Position numbers and translations under genes: made by a program
NCBI GenBank assembly: GCA_016649925.1
Contig: JAENWO010000165.1
Coordinates: 1 to 6,058, forward strand
Length of the DNA stretch: 6,058 bases
Direction: 5' to 3'
Source of the DNA: Actinomycetales bacterium
GTDB lineage: Bacteria > Actinomycetota > Actinomycetes > Actinomycetales > Beutenbergiaceae
Part shown: positions 1-5,529 of the stretch, one piece after another
Layout: the number at the start of each line of letters is the position of its first letter
Numbering within the stretch: the first letter of the stretch is position 1
Notes under the pieces: generated by a model
Told to the model about the DNA's origin: nothing
The model's database searches: none
What the model saw: the letters and a program-made list of their open reading frames with translations, nothing else

Positions 1-282
1 AGCATCTCCGACACGGCCGAGTACGGCGACTACGTCTCCGGCCCGCGCGTCATCGACCCCCGCGTGAAGGAGAACATGAAGGCCGTCCTCGCGGACATCC
101 AGAACGGGGCCTTCGCGCAGCGGTTCATCGACGACCAGGACGCCGGCGCACCCGAGTTCAAGGCGTTGCGCGCGAAGGGCGAGCAGCACCCGATCGAGTC
201 CACCGGCCGTGAGCTGCGCAAGCTGTTCGCCTGGGTGAAGCCCTCGGACTCCGACTACGTCGAGGGCAGCGCCGGACGCTGA
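1..282 (+). CDS. ilvC: Ketol-acid reductoisomerase, C-terminal part (5' truncated by window edge)
   Basis: This is the last 93 codons of acetohydroxy-acid isomeroreductase. The enzyme converts 2-acetolactate or 2-aceto-2-hydroxybutyrate into the dihydroxy acids of valine/leucine and isoleucine synthesis, using NADPH and Mg2+ in the cytoplasm. The frame is open from base 1. The opening residues SISDTAEYGDYVSGPRVID match the conserved C-terminal helical domain of class I KARI, with the Ser and Glu of the S-x-T-A-E-Y-G motif that line the active site. They are followed by the family-typical segment around VKENMKAVLADIQNGAFA and the tail GRELRKLFAWVK. The stop TGA is at 280-282. The missing N-terminal Rossmann domain lies upstream of the window. 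A strong hairpin 26 bases after the stop suggests that transcription ends here, separating ilvC from the ASCH gene. Identification is by recognised family motifs. Confidence 0.95.
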   Translation, partial: SISDTAEYGDYVSGPRVIDPRVKENMKAVLADIQNGAFAQRFIDDQDAGAPEFKALRAKGEQHPIESTGRELRKLFAWVKPSDSDYVEGSAGR

Positions 283-308
283 CCACGTCGCTCCTGCACC
301 ACCCGCAG

Positions 309-347
309 GGCGCCGGCACCGTTGCTACCAGCGACGGAGCCGGCGCC
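309..347 (+). terminator. Long GC-rich hairpin terminator of ilvC
   Basis: The arms are 18 nt each. Nine bases, GGCGCCGGC (309-317), pair perfectly with GCCGGCGCC (339-347). After an A-A mismatch, CCGTTGCT (319-326) pairs with AGCGACGG (330-337) with a single G-T wobble, around a three-base loop ACC. It starts 26 bases after the ilvC stop. No T-tract follows; the next bases are G/C. GC-only hairpins after genes are common in actinobacteria, so this is probably the ilvC terminator, though a processing or stability hairpin is also possible. Confidence 0.7.
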
Positions 348-349
348 GC

Positions 350-412
350 GGGCCGTGCGCTCCGGGCCCCTCGCCCGGGCCGTGCGCTCCGGGCCCCTCG
401 CCCGCGCCGTGC
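350..412. repeat. 27-bp tandem repeat, two exact copies plus a partial third
   Basis: Copy 1 (350-376) and copy 2 (377-403) are identical over 27 bases. A third copy begins at 404 and matches 8 of 9 bases before diverging at 413. Each unit begins GGGCCGTGCGCTCC and contains a short hairpin: CCGGGC, loop CCCTC, GCCCGG in copy 1, and a 5-bp version in copy 2. The array fills the gap between the ilvC terminator hairpin and the ASCH promoter. No coding function is evident. Confidence 0.9.
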
Positions 413-431
413 ACCCGGCTGACGCGTGCGG

Positions 432-437
432 CAGGAT
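432..437 (+). promoter_or_regulatory. -10 box for leaderless transcription of the ASCH gene
   Basis: CAGGAT lies six bases before the ATG at 444 (intervening GGGCGG). A transcript starting at or beside the A of ATG would be leaderless. The same -10-to-start spacing is seen at leuB (1076) and the polymerase gene (5380). No convincing -35 element was found. The call rests on spacing and similarity to the actinobacterial TAnnnT -10, of which this is an imperfect match. Confidence 0.45.
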
Positions 438-443
438 GGGCGG

Positions 444-971
444 ATGACCGAGGACACCGCCGTCGCGCACTTCTGGGAGGTTGCCCGGGTGGCGGGCAAG
501 GTGAGCCGACTCGAGGTGTTCATGGGCCGGGCGCCCCTGGACACCGTCCCGCCGCCGGCGTGGTCCTTCGGTGCGGACCAGCTCGAGGCGGACCGGCTGC
601 TGGCCGCCGTGCTCGAGGGCCGTAAGACGGCGGCCACGTCACCGTATCGGGAGTACGAGGGCACCGAGGAGAACCTTCCCCACGTGGGCGACCTGTCGAT
701 CGTGCTCGACGGCGCAGGGCAGCCTCGGGCGCTGATCCGCACCACCGCCGTCGCCGTCGTCCCGTTCGCCGACGTCGACCCCGAGCACGCGAGGGCGGAC
801 GGCGTGGAAACCATCGATGAGTGGAGCGAGCTGCACGAGCGGGTCTTCACCGCCCGCGCGGGCCAGAACGGCCGGGTCTTCACCACGGACGACCCGGTGG
901 TGCTCGAACGGTTCGCGCTGGTCTACCCGAAGGCGCGGCGAGTGCGGACGGCCGTGCCCGAACCCGCCTAG
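444..971 (+). CDS. ASCH-domain protein
   Basis: A 175-residue protein of the ASCH (PUA-like fold) superfamily. Family members are thought to bind RNA or modified nucleosides; some relatives are amidohydrolases on acetylated cytidine and others are ribonucleases. The role of this one is unknown. An N-terminal helix with FWEVAR (about 10-15) is followed by PPAWSFG (about 37-43). The signature GRKTAAT lies at 59-65, then EYEGTEENLPHVGDLSIVLD (about 70-89), and a strand with IRTT and VVPF (98-108). This is the usual order for the roughly 150-180 aa actinobacterial ASCH proteins. The ATG at 444 is preferred over the in-frame GTG at 426 because homology begins at once and a -10 box sits six bases upstream, which would make the mRNA leaderless. 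The gene stands alone, with the ilvC terminator and a tandem repeat upstream and the leuB promoter downstream. Its link to BCAA synthesis is probably only positional. Confidence 0.85.
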   Translation: MTEDTAVAHFWEVARVAGKVSRLEVFMGRAPLDTVPPPAWSFGADQLEADRLLAAVLEGRKTAATSPYREYEGTEENLPHVGDLSIVLDGAGQPRALIRTTAVAVVPFADVDPEHARADGVETIDEWSELHERVFTARAGQNGRVFTTDDPVVLERFALVYPKARRVRTAVPEPA

Positions 972-1035
972 ACCGGGTCGGTCGCGTCAGCTCCCCGTTC
1001 CGCAAACCCCCGTCGGACGGCTGACCCACCTGTTC

Positions 1036-1054
1036 GATATCTGAGACCACATGT
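1036..1054. promoter_or_regulatory. Possible operator upstream of leuB: paired 6-bp palindromes
   Basis: GATATC (1036-1041) and ACATGT (1049-1054) are two perfect 6-bp palindromes separated by TGAGACC. This patch is clearly richer in A/T than its surroundings, and its right half overlaps the presumed -35 element. In actinobacteria, leuB and leuCD promoters are known targets of IclR-type repressors (LtbR in Corynebacterium, NdgR in Streptomyces). A site of that kind is a reasonable guess, but I cannot match it to a defined consensus by eye. Confidence 0.35.
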
Positions 1055-1081
1055 CCAGTCGGTGGGATGGATCGCTAGCAT
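1052..1081 (+). promoter_or_regulatory. leuB promoter (leaderless)
   Basis: The -10 box TAGCAT (1076-1081) is a good TAnnnT match and ends six bases (GCCGCC) before the leuB ATG at 1088, so the transcript very likely starts at the start codon. No Shine-Dalgarno sequence is present. A plausible -35, TGTCCA (1052-1057), is 18 bases upstream. The same TGTCC core and 18-base spacer occur at the cimA leader promoter. Confidence 0.65.
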
Positions 1082-1087
1082 GCCGCC

Positions 1088-2131
1088 ATGGCACGAACGA
1101 TCAAGCTGGCAGTAGTCGCAGGTGACGGCATCGGTCCCGAGGTTGTCGCGGAGGGCCTCAAGGTCCTCGAGGCGGTGCTCGAGGGCAGTGCCGTCACGGT
1201 CGAGCGGACGGAGTTCGAGCTCGGCGCCAAGCGTTGGCACGAGACCGGCGAGACGCTCACCGAGGCGGACCTCGCGGTGATCGCCGAGCACGACGCGATC
1301 CTCCTCGGAGCGGTCGGCGACCCGGGCGTGCCCAGCGGCGTCCTTGAACGCGGGCTCCTGCTCAAGCTGCGGTTCGCCCTCGACCACTACGTGAACCTGC
1401 GGCCCTCCCGCCTCTACCCGGGTGTGCCGACGCCTCTCGCGAACCCGGGCGAGGTCGACTTCGTCGTCGTCCGCGAGGGCACCGAGGGCCCGTACGTCGG
1501 CAACGGCGGTGCGCTGCGCGTGGGCACACCGCACGAGATCGCCACCGAGGTCAGCGTCAACACCGCGTTCGGCGTCGAGCGCGTGGTGCGGGACGCGTTC
1601 GCGCGCGCCCAGGCCCGTCCCCGCAAGAAGCTCACCCTCGTGCACAAGCACAACGTCCTCGTCCACGCCGGGCACCTGTGGCGCCGCACGGTGGAGACCG
1701 TCGCCGCTGACTTCCCCGACGTCACGGTGGACTACCTGCACGTGGACGCGGCGACCATCTTCCTCGTGACGAACCCGTCGCGGTTCGACGTCATCGTCAC
1801 CGACAACCTGTTCGGCGACATCCTCACCGACCTCGCCGCCGCCATCACCGGCGGGATCGGTCTTGCCGCCTCCGGCAACATCAACCCCGACGGCGCGTTC
1901 CCGTCGATGTTCGAGCCGGTGCACGGGTCCGCTCCCGACATCGCTGGACAGGCCAAGGCGGACCCGACGGCGGCCGTGCTCTCGGTCGCGCTGCTGCTGG
2001 ACCATCTCGGGCTGAGCGAGCAGGCGCGCCGGATCGAGGAGGCCGTCGCGGCCGACATCGCCGAGCGCACCACCACGCCGCGCTGCACCTGGCAGATCGG
2101 CGACGCGCTCGCCGCACGAGTAGCCGGCTGA
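1088..2131 (+). CDS. leuB: 3-isopropylmalate dehydrogenase
   Basis: A 347-residue NAD-dependent dehydrogenase of the isocitrate/isopropylmalate family. It oxidises and decarboxylates (2R,3S)-3-isopropylmalate to 2-oxoisocaproate in leucine synthesis and, in organisms with citramalate synthase, can also process 3-methylmalate towards isoleucine. Motifs in order are GDGIGPEV (12-19), the substrate arginines R95 and R105 in LRF...LRP, R129 and Y136 in VREGTEGPY, and the catalytic K187 in VHKHNVL. The metal-binding aspartates are D220, D244 and D248 (DAATIF, DNLFGDILTD). The NAD loop HGSAPDIAG (279-287) carries D284, equivalent to the Asp that selects NAD over NADP. Length is normal. The ATG at 1088 has no SD but a perfectly spaced -10 box, implying a leaderless mRNA. 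It is followed by ilvE after 103 bases, probably co-transcribed at least in part. Confidence 0.96.
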   Translation: MARTIKLAVVAGDGIGPEVVAEGLKVLEAVLEGSAVTVERTEFELGAKRWHETGETLTEADLAVIAEHDAILLGAVGDPGVPSGVLERGLLLKLRFALDHYVNLRPSRLYPGVPTPLANPGEVDFVVVREGTEGPYVGNGGALRVGTPHEIATEVSVNTAFGVERVVRDAFARAQARPRKKLTLVHKHNVLVHAGHLWRRTVETVAADFPDVTVDYLHVDAATIFLVTNPSRFDVIVTDNLFGDILTDLAAAITGGIGLAASGNINPDGAFPSMFEPVHGSAPDIAGQAKADPTAAVLSVALLLDHLGLSEQARRIEEAVAADIAERTTTPRCTWQIGDALAARVAG

Positions 2132-2162
2132 GCGACGTGCAGACGGCCCGACCTGCGCCGTC

Positions 2163-2197
2163 GTGCCTCCCGAGAGCCCGAAAAGGCACCTCGGGGG
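2163..2197 (+). promoter_or_regulatory. Interleaved inverted repeats between leuB and ilvE
   Basis: Two overlapping hairpins are possible. GTGCCT (2163-2168) pairs perfectly with AGGCAC (2184-2189). CTCCCGAG (2167-2174) pairs with CTCGGGGG (2190-2197), with one wobble and an inner GCC/GGC pair (2176-2178 with 2185-2187). The order a-b-a'-b' with no bases between a and b or between a' and b' makes simultaneous formation sterically unlikely, so they compete. Neither is followed by a T-tract. It may be a weak leuB terminator or a read-through switch. Confidence 0.45.
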
Positions 2198-2199
2198 AC

Positions 2200-2205
2200 T
2201 ACCGT
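2200..2205 (+). promoter_or_regulatory. Possible ilvE -10 box
   Basis: TACCGT fits the actinobacterial TAnnnT pattern. A start near 2211-2213 would give ilvE a short 5' leader of about 23 bases including its Shine-Dalgarno sequence. The upstream position of a -35 element is occupied by the GC-rich inverted repeats and no -35 match is visible, so this remains weak. Confidence 0.3.
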
Positions 2206-2225
2206 CAGACAGGCAGACCCACGGT

Positions 2226-2230
2226 GGAGG
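2226..2230 (+). promoter_or_regulatory. Ribosome binding site of ilvE
   Basis: GGAGG lies four bases before the ATG at 2235 (within GGTGGAGGCACG). This decides the ilvE start at 2235 over the upstream in-frame GTG at 2163, which falls inside the intergenic repeat region. Confidence 0.8.
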
Positions 2231-2234
2231 CACG

Positions 2235-3335
2235 ATGAGAAACGACACGCAGTACGCGACCTTCGAGGTGCGACCCACCTCGCACCCGCGCACGCTCACC
2301 GAGCGCACCGCGGCGCTCGCCGAGCTGAGCTTCGGCACGGTCTTCTCCGACCACATGGCCCACGCCGTCTGGACACCCGAGCGGGGGTGGCACGACCACC
2401 GCGTCGAGGCGTACGGCCCGATCAGCCTGGACCCCGCTGCGGCCGTGCTGCACTACGCGCAGGAGATCTTCGAGGGGCTCAAGGCTTACCGGCACGCCGA
2501 CGGTTCGGTGTGGGCGTTCCGGCCCGAGGCCAACGCCGCCCGGTTCGCCGCGAGTGCGCGCCGGCTCGCGCTGCCCGAGCTGAGCGAGGCCGAGTTCCTG
2601 CACTCGATCGAGGTGCTCGTGCACACCGACGTCGACTGGGTCCCCGGCGTCCCCGGATCGTCTTTGTACCTGCGCCCCTTCATGTTCGCGTCCGAGGCGT
2701 TCCTCGGGGTCCGTTCGGCCAGGCGCGTGGACTACCTCGTCATCGCCTCGCCCTCAGGTCCGTACTTCACCACCGGGTTCACCCCGGTCTCGATCTGGGT
2801 GGCCGAGGACTACCACCGCTCCGGCCCCGGCGGGACGGGTGCGGCGAAGTGCGGTGGCAACTACGCCGCCAGCCTCCTGCCGCAGCGTCAGGCGTATGAG
2901 CAGGGCTGCGAGCAGGTCTGCTTCCTCGACGCCGCGACGAACACCCGCCTCGAGGAGCTCGGCGGCATGAACATGTTCGTCGTGACCGCCGACGGGGCCG
3001 TGCACACGCCCGCCCTGACGGGCACCATCCTCGAGGGCGTCACCCGTTCGTCGATCCTGCGGCTCTTGGCCGAAGCCGGGCGCGAGGTGCACGAGCGCCC
3101 GATCACGCTGACCGAGGTGAAGGACGGCGTCACGTCGGGCGCCATCAGCGAGATGTTCGCCTGCGGCACGGCCGCCGTCATCACCCCGATCGGCCACCTC
3201 AAGGGCAACGGCTTCCACCTCACGGTGTCCGGCGGAGATGCGGGTCCCGTCACGAGCGAGCTCCACCAGGCGCTGACGGACATCCAGTACGGCCACCGCG
3301 AGGACACCCACGGGTGGATGCGTCGCCTCGTCTGA
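2235..3335 (+). CDS. ilvE: Branched-chain amino acid aminotransferase
   Basis: A 366-residue fold-type IV PLP aminotransferase. It carries out the last step of leucine, isoleucine and valine synthesis, moving the amino group from glutamate to the 2-oxo acids. HYAQEIFEGLKAYR (73-86) is the characteristic N-terminal motif of the long (IlvE-II, actinobacterial/eukaryotic-like) group. It is followed by YLRPFMFASE (145-154), SPSGPYF (172-178) and the PLP-binding K205 in GTGAAKCGGNYA. E241 in EELGGMNMF contacts the cofactor ring nitrogen. LTGTILEGVTRSSIL (261-275) and the C-terminal EMFACGTAAVITPIG complete the cofactor and phosphate sites. Length and motif order are those of an intact enzyme. The start at 2235 is supported by GGAGG four bases upstream. 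The stop overlaps the open frame of the downstream mechanosensitive-channel remnant. Confidence 0.95.
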   Translation: MRNDTQYATFEVRPTSHPRTLTERTAALAELSFGTVFSDHMAHAVWTPERGWHDHRVEAYGPISLDPAAAVLHYAQEIFEGLKAYRHADGSVWAFRPEANAARFAASARRLALPELSEAEFLHSIEVLVHTDVDWVPGVPGSSLYLRPFMFASEAFLGVRSARRVDYLVIASPSGPYFTTGFTPVSIWVAEDYHRSGPGGTGAAKCGGNYAASLLPQRQAYEQGCEQVCFLDAATNTRLEELGGMNMFVVTADGAVHTPALTGTILEGVTRSSILRLLAEAGREVHERPITLTEVKDGVTSGAISEMFACGTAAVITPIGHLKGNGFHLTVSGGDAGPVTSELHQALTDIQYGHREDTHGWMRRLV

Positions 3336-3388
3336 GCCTCCTCCTCACGGGTCGCATCGACGCGGGTTCGGCCGATCAGGGCGACCCG

Positions 3389-3724
3389 GTGCGCTCGGAG
3401 ACGGCCAAGCACCGCCACGCGATCGCGCGGATCCTCCTCTGGTTGAGCATCGCCCTCCTCTGGTTCCTCACCGTGGTGCTCGCGCTCGGGCGTCACGGGA
3501 TTCCCCGCTCGAGCCTGGCCGTCCCGACGGCCGTGGCCGGTGCCGCGCTCGGGTTCGGTGCTCAGACGGTCGTGCGGGACCACCTCGCCGGCCTCTTCAT
3601 CATCGCGGAGCGTCAGTCACGGGATCTGTCGCTTGTTCCGCGTGCATCAGGGCTCCCCTCTCGGACGGGCACGTCTCGCGTCCTGCCCAGCATGGACCAC
3701 CTTGGTCACGCCGCCTCGTCGTAG
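3389..3724 (+). pseudogene. Truncated MscS-type mechanosensitive channel remnant
   Basis: The frame encodes what looks like the membrane part of a small-conductance mechanosensitive channel and then loses it. Read from the GTG at 3389, a hydrophobic helix occupies about residues 11-33. It is followed by RHGIPRSSL and the glycine/alanine-rich pore helix AVPTAVAGAALGFGAQ (44-59), then VVRDHLAGLFIIAERQ (61-76), a close fit to MscS TM3. In intact MscS proteins the next residues lead into the beta domain (usually YGxGD). Here homology stops after codon 3614-3616 and 35 unrelated residues run to a TAG at 3722-3724. The N-terminal extension usual in MscS is also missing. A possible start signal AGGG lies seven bases before 3389, but an older fused frame from 3314 overlaps the end of ilvE. 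With no beta domain this cannot be a normal channel. It is best read as a decayed gene cut by a rearrangement next to the polymerase gene. Confidence 0.65.
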
Positions 3725-5373
3725 CTGTCCACCGTGACGACGTCGAGCGCGAACTCCACCGGGAACGTGCCGAACAAGAGGCCCCCGGCGCTCTGCGCCG
3801 CGTCCCGGATGGCCGCCTCGACCCCCTGGGTCAGGTGCGCCGGGCTGTGCACGATCACCTCGTCGTGGAGGAAGAAGACCAGGTGGGGGGTGCCGGCGTC
3901 GTCGGCGATCGCGAGCAGCCGACGGCGCAGCTCCGCCATCCAGCACAGCGCCCACTCCGCCGCGGTGCCCTGCACCACGAAGTTGCGGGTGAACCGTCCC
4001 CAGTCGCGCGCCTGCTGACGTGCCAGGCGCTGGTCCGTCGGCTCGGCGTCGGGCTGGCTCGCGCGTCCCTGGACCTCGTGCCAGGTGGCGGACGGCAGGG
4101 GTGACGTCCGTCCGAGCCAGGTGCGCACGACCTCGCCGCGTTCGCCTGCGCGGGCGGCCTGCTCGACGGCGTTGGTCGCCTTCGGGTAGGCCCGGAGCAG
4201 GCGCGGCATGAGCAGGCCGGCCTCCCCGGTGGTGGCGCCGTAGAGGGCGCCGAGCATCGCGACCTTGGCGTGCGCACGAGTGTCCACGATGCCCTCCTCG
4301 ACGAGGGCCTGGTAGAGGTCCGCACCCTGGCTCGCCCGGGCGAGCTGCTCGTCCCGAGACATCGCGGCGAGCACCCGCGGCTCGATCTGGGCGGCGTCGG
4401 CGACGACGAGCTTCCACCCCGGGTCGGCGACGACGGCGGACCGGATCTGCTTGGGCAGCGCGAGGGCACCGCCGCCGCTCGTCGCCCACCGTCCGGTGAC
4501 GACGCCGCCGGGCACATAGTCCGGGTGGAACCGCCCGCGCCGCCCGTCCTCCGGGGGGCGGATCCAGGTGTCCATCCAGACCCAGCCGTTCGCCGTCAGC
4601 AGCCGCGAAAGCCGCTTGTACTCCAGCAGCGGGGCGATCACGGGATGGTCGACGTCGGCGAGCTCCCACTTGCGGGTGGTTCGCGCCTCGATGCCCGCGC
4701 TCCGCAGGGCGCGGAGCAGCTCAGCGGGGGAGTCGGGGTTGAGCGCGGGCGCCGCCAGGTGCGCCCGGATCGTGGTCGCGAGCTCCTCGAGCCTGGCCGG
4801 TCTGGTGCCCGTCCGTGGGCGCGGGCCGAGCATTGCGGCGAGCTGGCGGTCGTGCACGTCCAGGTCCCAGGGCAGGCCGTCGTGCTTCATCTCCGCAGCG
4901 ATCAGCGCTCCGGCCGACTCGGCCGCGAGGAGCAGCCGGAGCCGGCCCGGCTCGAGGGACCCCTGGACGGCGACCTGCTGGCGCGCATACTCCTCGAGGA
5001 CCGCTGCGGGGTCGATGTCCGCGACGGTGGTGAGCTCGTCCAGGAGGGTCGGCCCCGCGTCGATCCCCGCACCGGGGGTGACGTGCGCTGCCCACGCATC
5101 CGCCGCCGTCGTCCGTCCCGGGATCGCGTGGCGAAGGATCGCGTGGCACAACCGAAGGTCGAAGCAGCGTTCCACGCGCACGCCGGCGCGGAGCAGCTCG
5201 GGGTAGAGGGCGCTCGTGTCGGTCCAGACCCAGCGTGGCCGGTCGACCTCGAGTGCGGCGACGCGCCCGGGCAGCAGGTCCATCGACACCTCCCCGGCGG
5301 CGACCTCTCCGCGCCCCTCGTCGAGTGTGGTGAGGCGGACGCCCGGCCCGCTCGGCGCCACCAGGATGTCCAC
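3706..5373 (-). CDS. Family A DNA polymerase (PolA-like paralogue with degenerate 3'-5' exonuclease region)
   Basis: A 555-residue family A DNA polymerase of the kind often annotated in actinobacteria as bifunctional 3'-5' exonuclease/DNA polymerase. It lacks the 5' nuclease domain of true PolA and is probably a repair or accessory enzyme. In the palm and fingers, TGRWATS is at 293-299 and motif A is DAAQIEPRVLA (326-336), with catalytic D326. The O-helix is R366-x3-K370-x3-L374-x3-Y378-G379. QGTAAEW spans 468-474, and motif C HDE (503-505) holds the second catalytic Asp. The N-terminal part retains an exonuclease-like stretch (VWTDTSALYPELL, FDLRLCHAILR, about 49-81), but I see no Exo I DxE motif, so proofreading is doubtful. 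The GTG at 5373 was chosen because a -10 box ends six bases upstream, giving a leaderless mRNA; the longer frame to 5442 adds low-complexity residues. It is convergent with the MscS remnant and divergent from cimA. Confidence 0.88.
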   Translation of the reverse strand: MDILVAPSGPGVRLTTLDEGRGEVAAGEVSMDLLPGRVAALEVDRPRWVWTDTSALYPELLRAGVRVERCFDLRLCHAILRHAIPGRTTAADAWAAHVTPGAGIDAGPTLLDELTTVADIDPAAVLEEYARQQVAVQGSLEPGRLRLLLAAESAGALIAAEMKHDGLPWDLDVHDRQLAAMLGPRPRTGTRPARLEELATTIRAHLAAPALNPDSPAELLRALRSAGIEARTTRKWELADVDHPVIAPLLEYKRLSRLLTANGWVWMDTWIRPPEDGRRGRFHPDYVPGGVVTGRWATSGGGALALPKQIRSAVVADPGWKLVVADAAQIEPRVLAAMSRDEQLARASQGADLYQALVEEGIVDTRAHAKVAMLGALYGATTGEAGLLMPRLLRAYPKATNAVEQAARAGERGEVVRTWLGRTSPLPSATWHEVQGRASQPDAEPTDQRLARQQARDWGRFTRNFVVQGTAAEWALCWMAELRRRLLAIADDAGTPHLVFFLHDEVIVHSPAHLTQGVEAAIRDAAQSAGGLLFGTFPVEFALDVVTVDSYDEAA

Positions 5374-5379
5374 CTGCAG

Positions 5380-5385
5380 AGCGTA
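5380..5385 (-). promoter_or_regulatory. -10 box for leaderless transcription of the polymerase gene
   Basis: On the minus strand TACGCT is followed by six bases (CTGCAG) and then the GTG start codon at 5373. This matches TAnnnT and repeats the spacing seen at leuB. No Shine-Dalgarno sequence precedes the GTG and no good -35 was found; that position is covered by the perfect inverted repeat at 5389-5417. Confidence 0.55.
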
Positions 5386-5388
5386 GTT

Positions 5389-5417
5389 CTCGCGCGGACA
5401 TCCGCGATCCGCGCGAG
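5389..5417. promoter_or_regulatory. Perfect 10-bp inverted repeat, probable operator of the polymerase promoter
   Basis: CTCGCGCGGA (5389-5398) and its exact reverse complement TCCGCGCGAG (5408-5417) flank a nine-base spacer, so half-site centres are 19 bases (nearly two helix turns) apart. The repeat lies immediately upstream of the polymerase -10 box and covers its -35 position. Because the predicted transcript begins at 5373, the repeat would act as DNA, as for a dimeric repressor or activator. The protein that binds it is unknown, and it does not resemble a LexA box. Confidence 0.5.
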
Positions 5418-5492
5418 CGGCGTGCCCGCCGGGAGCCTCCACCTGGCGCTTGGCCTACGTACCCCCGGCACCATCCGAGGCGTGGACGGCCC

Positions 5493-5522
5493 TGTCCGGC
5501 GGGTGGGCACCTGTGGCAACAT
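5493..5522 (+). promoter_or_regulatory. Promoter of the cimA leader (leaderless)
   Basis: The -10-like CAACAT (5517-5522) ends seven bases before the leader GTG at 5530. A TGTCCG element (5493-5498) sits 18 bases further upstream, the same TGTCC core and 18-base spacer as at leuB. Transcription would begin at or next to the GTG, so the leader peptide would be translated without a Shine-Dalgarno sequence. Confidence 0.5.
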
Positions 5523-5529
5523 GTGGGCT

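Noticed and set aside
350..412. CRISPR-like array
   Set aside because: The 27-bp units are contiguous with no spacers, so this is a simple tandem repeat.
158..886. Minus-strand open frame (242 codons) across the ilvC end, repeats and ASCH gene
   Set aside because: Crosses a terminator and a tandem repeat, is low complexity and opposes two recognisable genes.
968..2356. Long minus-strand open frame (462 codons) opposite leuB
   Set aside because: It mirrors the leuB codons. The translation is rich in Arg, Gly, Val and Asp with no recognisable domain, while leuB on the other strand has every family motif. Typical shadow frame in high-GC DNA.
3695..3707. Small hairpin GACCA-CCT-TGGTC at the polymerase 3' end as a terminator
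   Set aside because: Only five base pairs, no T-tract on the minus strand, and it overlaps the stop codon; too weak to call.
3647..4669. Second minus-strand frame inside the polymerase gene
   Set aside because: Arg/Pro/Ala-rich translation in the wrong frame; the polymerase motifs lie in the other minus frame.
5389..5417. SOS (LexA) box in front of the polymerase
   Set aside because: The half-sites are CTCGCGCGGA with a 9-bp spacer; they lack the GAAC/GTTC core of actinobacterial LexA sites.
5374..5442. N-terminal extension of the polymerase to the GTG at 5442
   Set aside because: Adds 23 residues without family character, has no -10 box or Shine-Dalgarno sequence at the right distance, and would run through the palindrome; the GTG at 5373 has a well-placed -10 box.
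5521..5529. ATG at 5521 as the leader peptide start
   Set aside because: Its first two bases fall inside the -10 box (5517-5522), so it would not be on the transcript; GTG at 5530 fits the leaderless spacing. The regulatory codons are the same either way.
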